Made by a program: the position numbers and the translations under genes. This document shows, one piece after another, positions 14,284 to 22,700 of a stretch of DNA of 34,569 bases; the first letter of the stretch is position 1; each line of letters opens with the position of its first letter. This DNA comes from Treponema sp. Lineage in GTDB: Bacteria > Spirochaetota > Spirochaetia > Treponematales > Treponemataceae. The stretch covers positions 1 through 34,569 of the forward strand of contig JAGCDP010000039.1 of assembly GCA_017651065.1 (NCBI GenBank). Direction: 5' to 3'. Below the pieces are notes generated by a model. It saw only the letters and a list, made by a program, of their open reading frames with translations, did no database searches and was not told the DNA's origin.

Positions 14284-16113
14284 ATGGCTTCTAAATCTAA
14301 AAAACCTAATTCAGTTAAAAACAATTTGTATGCCCTCAAGCTTCTCTGGAAAATCTATCCGCGGGTAATTTTTCATATTGCATTCCGTACGCTTATTGAT
14401 TACGGGGAATGGCTTTTTTATAGTGCGTTTTTTATGCGTTATGTTATTAATGCGCTGCAGGAAGGCCGGGCATTTTCTACACTCATGATTTTTATTGGCA
14501 TTTGTGTTGCAGTTTTTGCGAGCAAGACTCTTTATACTGACTACCTGAACGGAACTGTAATTCCAATTGCAAATGCAGAAGTAAACAAAAAACTCTATCA
14601 GATTCTTTTTAAAAAATCGCGTAACGTGGAACTTGAATGTTTTGAAAATGCAGACTTCTATGACAAATATACTCTTGCAATGAAAAATGCAGACACTCGT
14701 CTTGTTCAGACTGTAGATAAAATCTTTGGTGTGATTTTTGGTGCAATTGCGAGTGTGTGTGCGTTCATCTTTATGTTCCAGGTTGATAAGCTTTCGGTTA
14801 CATTTATTCTGCTGCCAATAATCGGAAACTTCTGGTTCCGTCGTTTGAACAGTCATATTGATTACAAGCGTCAGAAGGATATGGCAGTTCATAACCGCCG
14901 AATTGATTATATAAACCGCGTAATGTACCTCAAAGAATATGCAAAGGAAATGCGTCTTACAAGAGTTTTTCATTTGCTGCGCAGACAGTACCGCGAGGCT
15001 ATTACAGGTGTTGCCGATGTTACAAGAAAATATGTCGGAAAATCTGTAGTGCTCCACTGGCTTTATGTTGAGTTTACATTCACCTTTATTTTTGAAGGCC
15101 TCCTCATTTACGGTGCTTACAGAAATCTTGTAAGTCATACAATCAGCCTGGCACAGCTTGCAGTTATTACAAGTATGATGGTTTCAACAACCTGGATTTT
15201 GATTGGCTTTACAGACTCTGTTACTGAATGTTTTAAGAACGGACTTTTTGTTGAATACCTCAGGACCTTCCTTGAGTATAAAGAAAAGATTCCGGAAGAT
15301 TATGATGGCGCTGACCCTGGCCGCACAATTGAGTTTATTGAATTTCGTAACGTTAGCTTTGCATACAAAGATATTCCGGTTCTTGAAAACCTGAACATGA
15401 AAATGGACGGTGGAAAAACCTACGCACTTGTTGGTCATAACGGTGCCGGTAAATCTACAATAATAAAGCTGCTGCTTCGCTTTTATGACCCTACAGAAGG
15501 TGAAATCCTGCTCAACGGACGCAATATAAAAGAATACAATCTTCAAAAATACCGCGCGCTTTTTGCAACTGCGTTCCAGGACAACAGAATGTTTTCCATG
15601 ACTGTTGCAGATAACGTTGTTCTTGGAGAAGATATTCCTCCTGAGAAAAAACAGGCAGTTGTAGAAGAAGCACTCAAGCTTTCGGGCGTTTACGACAAGG
15701 TTATGAGCCTGCCAAAGGGAATGGACACTACACTCACCCGCGAGTTTGATGATGAAGGTGCTGTACTTTCGGGTGGAGAGTTCCAGAAGATTGTTGTTGC
15801 ACGCGCCTTTGCAAGAAGCTGCCCTGTTAAGGTTTTTGATGAACCTTCGAGTGCACTTGACCCTATTGCAGAATATAAACTGTTTGACAATATATTGAAG
15901 GCCTGTCAGGAAAACACGCTGCTGTTTATTTCGCATCGTCTTTCTTCTGTGCAGAATGCCGATTATGTTTTCCTTCTTGAAAAAGGAAAGGTTTTGGAAG
16001 AAGGTACCCACAAAGCTCTTATGAAGAAAAAAGGTGCCTATGCTGATATGTATAACAAGCAGGCAGAAAACTACCTTGCAGATTCAGCTAAAGAAGGAAT
16101 TTGGGCAAAATGA
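14284..16113 (+). CDS. ABC exporter half-transporter with fused membrane and ATPase domains (first of pair)
   Basis: The 609-residue protein is an MsbA/LmrC-like exporter subunit. The N-terminal about 330 residues hold the hydrophobic helices of a type I exporter domain (for example IFIGICVAVFASKTLY and SVCAFIFMFQ). The ATPase domain has Walker A GHNGAGKST at about 384, Q-loop FQDNRMF, signature LSGGEFQK near 494, Walker B VKVFDEPSSALDP near 515, and switch His in FISHRLSS. The catalytic Glu is intact. It overlaps the next gene by ATGA, so the two likely form a heterodimer. GAGGA precedes the ATG. It is divergent from iorA, and both promoters carry versions of the shared palindrome. The substrate is unknown; an aromatic compound is suggested only by context, and peptides or drugs are the common alternatives. 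Confidence 0.9.
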   Translation: MASKSKKPNSVKNNLYALKLLWKIYPRVIFHIAFRTLIDYGEWLFYSAFFMRYVINALQEGRAFSTLMIFIGICVAVFASKTLYTDYLNGTVIPIANAEVNKKLYQILFKKSRNVELECFENADFYDKYTLAMKNADTRLVQTVDKIFGVIFGAIASVCAFIFMFQVDKLSVTFILLPIIGNFWFRRLNSHIDYKRQKDMAVHNRRIDYINRVMYLKEYAKEMRLTRVFHLLRRQYREAITGVADVTRKYVGKSVVLHWLYVEFTFTFIFEGLLIYGAYRNLVSHTISLAQLAVITSMMVSTTWILIGFTDSVTECFKNGLFVEYLRTFLEYKEKIPEDYDGADPGRTIEFIEFRNVSFAYKDIPVLENLNMKMDGGKTYALVGHNGAGKSTIIKLLLRFYDPTEGEILLNGRNIKEYNLQKYRALFATAFQDNRMFSMTVADNVVLGEDIPPEKKQAVVEEALKLSGVYDKVMSLPKGMDTTLTREFDDEGAVLSGGEFQKIVVARAFARSCPVKVFDEPSSALDPIAEYKLFDNILKACQENTLLFISHRLSSVQNADYVFLLEKGKVLEEGTHKALMKKKGAYADMYNKQAENYLADSAKEGIWAK

Positions 16114-17945
16114 AAAATGTAAATAAAAAAGAAAACAGCAAGAAAAAGTCGGCCTCGCAGGTTTTCAAAAATCAGATTTTCCTCTGGAAGCTTTGCTTTA
16201 AGACTTGCCCATGGTATATGATTTATCACCTCTACGATGCATTCCGCTATCAGGGTGTAATCTTCCTTGAACACGTTCTGGGAATCCGTTATGTTCTGCG
16301 CTGTGCAGAATTTCAGGAGCCTTTTACTAAGGCGCTCTTTTACATAGGACTAATCCTTCTTTTGAATATCATTCAGATTATTCCTGATGGTTTCTTTATT
16401 TACGGCTGGAGCTTCAAATGTAAGCCAAAGCTGTATCGTGCACTTAAGGAGCAGCTTTTCCAGAAGGCAAGTGAAATTGACCTTTTCTGCTACGACGACC
16501 CTGAATATTACAACGACTTTGTTCTTGGAGTTTCGGAATCTGAACAGACAATCGACCGCTTCTTGAATATGCTCAACATGGGTATGCAGGCAATCACCGT
16601 TTTGTTCACCACTGGTATTTTCTACCTTACGCTCGACCCAATTGGTATTGTGTTTGTTCTTGTTTCATTTATCATGCGCTTTATTGTTTCTAAAAAACTC
16701 AACAAAGTTAATTACGAAAACCGCACAAAGGTAAATCCTCATATGCGTAAGCGCGACTATGTTAGCCGTGTTTTCTATCTTAAGGATTTTGCAAAGGAGT
16801 TAAGACTTCATCCGAATACAGGCACCCAGCTTGAAGAAGAATTTGAAGAAGCAAATGAAAACATCATCACAGAGCATAAAAAGGTTTCTCGAATCCGTTC
16901 ATGGCTTGGTTTTGTAAAAGACTATCTTGTAAGTGACTTTTTGATTGACGGACTTTATATAACTTATCTTGTTTACAAAGCAGCAGTGCTTCATGCACTC
17001 AACTACAGCGATGCGGTTATTTTGTTCAACAGAACAGGAAGCCTCCGCGGATGTATGAGCCGGTTTGCAGACCTGGGACCTGCCGCCCACGAAAACAGCA
17101 TGTTCATAGATAAAATCCGTGCTTTCCTTGCCTACCAGCCAAAAATCAAACTGGAAGTTGGCCAGAATGTTCCTGCCGGAAACGGTGAACTTGTGCTTGA
17201 TCATGTAAGCTTTAAGTACAACGAAAAGAGCCGTACAGTTCTTGATGATATTTCTCTTACTGTAAAACCTGGTGAACACATTGCTATTGTAGGCTATAAC
17301 GGCGCTGGTAAAACTACACTTATAAAACTTCTTATGCGCCTTTATGACCCTAGCAGCGGAAACATTAAATATCACGACCAGGATGTTAAGGTGTACAAGC
17401 CGAGTGATTATCACAAAAGAATTGGCGTTGTATTCCAGGACTTCCAGATGTTTGGTGCAAGCCTTGCAGAAAATGTTGTAATGGACGACCTTAAAAAAGA
17501 TGAGCTTAATGCAGCAGCCCCACAGATTACAGAAGCACTTGAAGCAGCCGGTTTTGGTGAAAAGCTTGCTAAGCTTCCGGACGGATTATTTACACAAGTT
17601 ACAACCGAGTTTGATAATAAGGGTGTAGATTTTTCTGGAGGCGAAAGTCAGAAGGTTGCAATTTCGCGAGCCTTCTATAAGAATGCTGATATTCTTATTA
17701 TGGACGAACCTTCGAGCGCACTTGATCCGATTGCCGAATACGAGCTTAACAAAGCAATGCAGACTGCCGCTAAGGGTAAAACAGTTTTCTATATTTCTCA
17801 CCGCCTTTCTACAACCCGCGATGCCGACCGCATTATTATGCTTGAAGAAGGACGAATTATAGAAGAAGGCACCCACAAACAGCTGCTTGCCAAAAACGGT
17901 AAATACGCCGAAATGTGGAACGCTCAGGCCGGAAAATATAATTAA
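16110..17945 (+). CDS. ABC exporter half-transporter with fused membrane and ATPase domains (second of pair)
   Basis: This is the partner subunit of the preceding gene, 611 residues, with the same architecture. A lysine-rich N-terminal tail (MKNVNKKENSKKKSASQ) precedes the membrane domain. Walker A GYNGAGKTT lies near 395, with Q-loop FQDFQMF, signature FSGGESQK near 508, Walker B ILIMDEPSSALDP near 528, and switch His in YISHRLST. Both ATP sites of the presumed heterodimer have a catalytic Glu, so neither looks degenerate. The ATG at 16110 is chosen for the ATGA overlap; an in-frame TTG at 16101 is less likely. AAGGA is 11 nt upstream. No clear terminator follows, only T-rich sequence at 17950-17990. 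Confidence 0.9.
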   Translation: MKNVNKKENSKKKSASQVFKNQIFLWKLCFKTCPWYMIYHLYDAFRYQGVIFLEHVLGIRYVLRCAEFQEPFTKALFYIGLILLLNIIQIIPDGFFIYGWSFKCKPKLYRALKEQLFQKASEIDLFCYDDPEYYNDFVLGVSESEQTIDRFLNMLNMGMQAITVLFTTGIFYLTLDPIGIVFVLVSFIMRFIVSKKLNKVNYENRTKVNPHMRKRDYVSRVFYLKDFAKELRLHPNTGTQLEEEFEEANENIITEHKKVSRIRSWLGFVKDYLVSDFLIDGLYITYLVYKAAVLHALNYSDAVILFNRTGSLRGCMSRFADLGPAAHENSMFIDKIRAFLAYQPKIKLEVGQNVPAGNGELVLDHVSFKYNEKSRTVLDDISLTVKPGEHIAIVGYNGAGKTTLIKLLMRLYDPSSGNIKYHDQDVKVYKPSDYHKRIGVVFQDFQMFGASLAENVVMDDLKKDELNAAAPQITEALEAAGFGEKLAKLPDGLFTQVTTEFDNKGVDFSGGESQKVAISRAFYKNADILIMDEPSSALDPIAEYELNKAMQTAAKGKTVFYISHRLSTTRDADRIIMLEEGRIIEEGTHKQLLAKNGKYAEMWNAQAGKYN

Positions 17946-18032
17946 TTTCACTTTTTTTAAACTTTTTTTCTAAAAAACTTCCTCTTTTTACATTTTTAAA
18001 CAATTACTATGTATGCGAAAAAAGGAGGTTTT

Positions 18033-18485
18033 ATGAAAAAACAAATCACATGGTCATTACTGCTGCTCGAGACAGCTGTAGTTGTGTTCATTACCAGTGG
18101 TTGTCCCTCAATGCTCTGGGACATTACATCACCACCCTATTCAATTTCAAAACCCGTCTACTACAGCGGCGGGGTATTCTTTAACTTCTACAACAAATCA
18201 AATAAAACAGTTGTGTTTGTAGAAACTAAAATGAATGTGCTTGATGCAAAAACCGGCTCTATAGCTTTTGCAGGAACGGGCTGCATCACGACAGGCGCTC
18301 CGTGTAATATTCATAACCATGCTCAGAATGATTTTTGCATTTCGCTGGACCAGTATATTTCTAATTCAATTCCTTCAGAGCTTATAGTTGAAAACTTTTT
18401 TATAAGCAAAATTGAATACTCCGACGGGTCCTGCTGGAAGGATTATCTTGGGGTTTATGCAGACACGTTTTGCATGGAGGCATGA
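18033..18485 (+). CDS. Small exported lipoprotein of unknown function (150 aa)
   Basis: It has a type II signal peptide with lipobox ITSGC (Cys24). The mature part is about 126 residues, beta-rich, with four to five cysteines (for example GTGCITTGAPCNIHN and DGSCWKDY) that could form disulfides outside the cytoplasm. I recognise no family. GGAGG lies 4-5 nt upstream of ATG 18033; the frame is open to 18009 but without a ribosome-binding site. Its stop is 2 bp before the C11 protease start, so it is the first visible gene of the protease-RHS operon. It could be an accessory or inhibitor-like partner (inference). Confidence 0.75.
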   Translation: MKKQITWSLLLLETAVVVFITSGCPSMLWDITSPPYSISKPVYYSGGVFFNFYNKSNKTVVFVETKMNVLDAKTGSIAFAGTGCITTGAPCNIHNHAQNDFCISLDQYISNSIPSELIVENFFISKIEYSDGSCWKDYLGVYADTFCMEA

Positions 18486-18487
18486 AT

Positions 18488-19747
18488 ATGAAAAACTGTG
18501 TTACAAAATGCCTGACTTTTACCCTTGCCTTATTTTCATTGTATAGTTTGATAAGCTGCGATCTGCTTGCCTATCCTGTTCCAAAGCGTGCCTTCATGTA
18601 TGACAATTCCAATTCCGAAAAAAAGCTGACCCTTCTTGTTTACATGGCTGCAGACAATGACCTTGAAAGCTACGGCATACAAAATCTTAAAGCAATGGAA
18701 CGCGCAGATTTTTCTTCTTTAAATGTGCTTGTGCTTTTTGACCGTGCAGAACACTATGATGAAACAAACGGAAACTGGACAGACACACGGCTTTTTGAAG
18801 TTACCCACGATGCCACAAACGGAGGCACCATAGTTTCAAAAAGACTGGACTGCCCTCCTCTTGGACTTTCGGCAACAACACAAACAGAGCTTGATATGGC
18901 AAATTATAATGTGCTTAAAAGCTTTATAGAGTTTGCAAAAGAAAATTACAAATCGCAGTATTATTCTTTGATTATCTGGGGGCACGGAACAGGCTGGCGA
19001 TATAAAAGCCGCGCGGTAGCTGTTGATGATAAAACAAATTCATATATGTGCATAAAAGATCTTGGACTTGCCCTTAAAAATCAGGAGCTTTGTGTGATTG
19101 GTTTTGATACCTGCTTTGGAAGCATTTTTGAAAACCTTTATGAACTAAAGGATTGCACAGAGTATATTGCAGCAAGCCCAGGATTAACGCCGGCCGCCGG
19201 ATGGAATTATAAAAAACTTTTGCAGGAGCTTAATAACTGTGATTTTTCGCCTCAAACGATTTCTGCAATTATGGCAAAAAATACGGGAGCTCAAACCACT
19301 GTTACAGAAACATTACAAATCCCTTTAATGATGCAGGCGCTTGAAAACTTTTCGGAACAGCTTGCAAATACAATTATCGACAACAACACACGAATAGACA
19401 CTATCAACACCCTTATGGAATCAGACTCTTACAGTTATATTCAATATCCATGTGACCTTTACCTTGATATTAACTCTATGGCTGCGCAGTTTTGTACAGA
19501 CGCGAATCAGGAGCTTGTTCAGGCTGCCGAACAACTGAAAGCTCTTGAAGCCACTAAAGGAATTGGCATTTACTTTATGCCTGTTATTGCGCAGGGAGTT
19601 TTTGCTTCTTCGCATTCAATTAATTACATAAAAGATAATCTTAACACAACTCAATGTAGTTTTATAAAAGACAGCAACTGGTGGGTTCCTTCAAAAAACA
19701 CTTCTTCAGGAAGCCTTTTAAATAAACTTTTTTATACAACTTTCTAA
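18488..19747 (+). CDS. Clostripain-family (C11) cysteine protease lipoprotein
   Basis: This is a predicted extracytoplasmic endopeptidase of the C11/clostripain clan. The 419-residue product has a lipobox SLISC (Cys24). The caspase-like core begins KLTLLVYMAADNDLE at 46-60, a hallmark of the family. The catalytic His166 is in IIWGHGTGW and the catalytic Cys209 in VIGFDTCFGS. C11 enzymes generally cleave after Arg or Lys, often after self-cleavage. ATG 18488 is chosen because GGAGG (18476-18480) is 7 nt away; the ATG at 18482 overlaps the upstream stop but is only one base from the Shine-Dalgarno. It lies 14 bp upstream of the RHS gene, so it is a candidate processing or release protease for it (inference). 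Confidence 0.87.
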   Translation: MKNCVTKCLTFTLALFSLYSLISCDLLAYPVPKRAFMYDNSNSEKKLTLLVYMAADNDLESYGIQNLKAMERADFSSLNVLVLFDRAEHYDETNGNWTDTRLFEVTHDATNGGTIVSKRLDCPPLGLSATTQTELDMANYNVLKSFIEFAKENYKSQYYSLIIWGHGTGWRYKSRAVAVDDKTNSYMCIKDLGLALKNQELCVIGFDTCFGSIFENLYELKDCTEYIAASPGLTPAAGWNYKKLLQELNNCDFSPQTISAIMAKNTGAQTTVTETLQIPLMMQALENFSEQLANTIIDNNTRIDTINTLMESDSYSYIQYPCDLYLDINSMAAQFCTDANQELVQAAEQLKALEATKGIGIYFMPVIAQGVFASSHSINYIKDNLNTTQCSFIKDSNWWVPSKNTSSGSLLNKLFYTTF

Positions 19748-19761
19748 TAAAGGAGATTCTT

Positions 19762-22700
19762 ATGAGAAAAAAACTATTCCTTATAATTTTGCTTCTTGTT
19801 TCCCCTTCATTTCTTTTTGCCGGAAAAAAACCAACCCCGGAACAGGAAGAAATCCTTGAACAATATGGCGATGACTTATCTGGTTTTTATGAATTAACAG
19901 ATCCTGAGCTTAATGTGTTTGTTGAATATGGCGATGAAGAACAAAGTTCAAAAGCCGAAGAAATATTACGGAGCAGACAAAGACGAAGAAACCTTGAAAA
20001 CAGAATAAAAAGTGTACTTGCAGTAAAAAAACTATTAGAAGAAAAACGAGGTCTATCCCAGTTAATTTACAAAAGTGTTGAAAAGCTTTACGACCAGTTA
20101 AAATCGGAACTGGACGAAATAATAAGGATAGAACAGGATAATATAGCTCTAAGAAATAAAGCTATTCAGGATGAAGAAGATGCAGCGAGTGCAAAAAAAG
20201 AAGGAGATCCTGTAAAAATAACGAGAGGTAGTTATGAACAAAAAGAAACTGATTTTTCAACAGGAACAAAACTCCCTATTCTTGTAAACAGAAATTATGA
20301 TTCTGAAAGTAAAGTTACTTCGAGTTTTGGATACGGCTGGTCTACAAATCTTGATGAAAGAATCATTCTTGGAACTGAACCAGACGCAAGAAAAACATAT
20401 ACAGAAACAACAGTTGCACTCCGGGAACTTGAGCAGATTATATTTGATTTTAAAAATCAAATCTTTACTGAGTATGAAATAACAAGTCTTGAAACAGGAG
20501 AAAGTGAAATATCAAGCAGATTTGATTCTGTTTTAGCAGAATGTAACAGCATTTATTCCGAAGCTTCCAGCAACGGTTTTTCTGACATTTCTTATAGTGC
20601 GCGCGTTGCCTTTGATTCAATAGAAGAAATGAAAACTATTTATCTTTCGCATTTCCGTTCTGATTTGCATTCCCTTTCGGAATTACAAAAAACTTACAAC
20701 GAAACTAAGTCAGAAAACCGAAGCGCGAAAGAACGCATGGAAAAATCAGAACAAAGAAGAACACAAAACTCCTATGCACTTTTTTCAGGGATGAGCGAAA
20801 ATTTTGATGGTACCGGTCTGGACACAATAATTCTTATTGATGAAGACAACTACCCTCATGTCCTTTATGAAAGTCAGACAGGAATCTGGCAAAGCATAAA
20901 CGATAAAACAGTTCTTGAATGCAGAAAAACTTCAGCTGGTTATATTGCTTCTTTTACCGACGGAACAGAAAAAACTTATGATTCAAACGGCTTCATTACA
21001 AAAATCACAGACAGAAATCAGAACAGCATAACTTTTACACGCACACAGAACGAAACAATTAAAACTGCGCAAAACTCTTTTGGTGAAAACCTTGAATTTA
21101 ATTTTAACGGAGCATTCATTTCACAAATCACAAATACACGAAACGGCGAACAGAGCGCTTCCTATTTTTATGATTCAGGAAATCTTGTAAGCATAAAAGA
21201 CACTGATGGAGACTTTGTTTACATGGGCTATGATTCAAATGGCCGAATGACAGAACTCAAAAAATGTGACGGAAGCCGCATTCAGTTTATATATGACCTT
21301 ATTACAAATGACAGCCGCACCCTCACCACACAAACTATAAACGAAGAAAATTTTTCAGAATATTTTATTTACGACCTTAATGAAAAAAAGACAATTTATA
21401 TAGACCAGGATCAGAAGGAATCTATAACTTATTATGATGAACGGCAGCGAACAATCCGCGAAATTACAAATGATGGAACTGAAACTATTTATAAATATGA
21501 TGACGCTGGTAATTTAATTGAAACAACAACAGCAGGGGAAACGACACGATTTGCTTATGATGAAAGAGGAAATAAAACTCAGACAGTTTATTCAGATGGT
21601 TCTTATGAAGAATTCTGTTACGACAATTTTAACCTTCTTACATATTATAAAGATCGCGACGGTATTATTCAGGAATTTAACAGAGACGAAAAAGGCAATC
21701 TTATTGAATATAAAACCGGCGGAATAACACAATGCATCCAGAGCTTTAACAACAACGGGAATGTTATAAAATCAATTGTTTATTGCGACAAGCCTGTTAT
21801 TACAGAATACGAATATGATGCTTTTGGAAACTGTACTGCGCAGAAAAAATCAGGAGTTTTTTATTTTTTTGAATACGACAGCCTTAACAGAATTACAAGG
21901 CTCCTGCTCGATAAAAAAGTTTTGACTACAATCCGGTATGAACAAAATAAAATAATCCGTACAGATTACAATGGGCTTGAAACAACTTACATAACAAACG
22001 GCAGAAAAGACACAACAGATATTATTCAAAAAGACACAAAGCTTGGAATTATTCATAAAATGCGCATAGAGTATGACAAAAGACATCTTCCTGTAAAAGT
22101 ATTTGCTTCAGACGGGAACGACGAAACACTTATAAAAGAATATTCATACACCGCAGCAGGAAATCTTATTTCAGAAGATGCCGCGCCCAAACAAAGCACA
22201 ACAGAAAAAGTATTGTCAAACGGTGGTAAGCTTTTAAAACTTCAATGTGACTGGGGAGGTTTTTACGAATATCAATATGATTCAATGGGCCTTTTAAAAA
22301 GCTATGCAGAAGAAAACACAAAAGGAACAACTCTTACTTATTATCCCGACGGTTCCTTAAAAACAAAAACAGATGCTTTTGGCACAACTACTCTTTTCAA
22401 TTATGACGAACGAGGAAACTTAATCCGTTCTCAAGACAGCACTACCTGTTTATGGTATGAATTTGACAAGCTGGACCGCATTATTAAAGTATCAGCCGGA
22501 AGCTCTTATAGTCCAGGCGCAGAAATATACTGCATATCCTTAGATTATTCCGAAGACGGACGTTTTGTCACTTTGACAGAAGGTGAAAAATACAAAACAA
22601 TAAGTGAACTTGATGCTTTTGGAAACATAATTAAAGAAACAGACGGAAACGGTAACACAAGAGAATTTGAATATAACTGCCAGAATCAATTAATTGCAGT

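Noticed and set aside
14311..16011. Two 275-codon minus-strand frames opposite the ABC exporter genes
   Set aside because: They are Cys/Asn/Lys-rich antisense readings of strongly conserved ABC transporter genes, with no start signals or domains.
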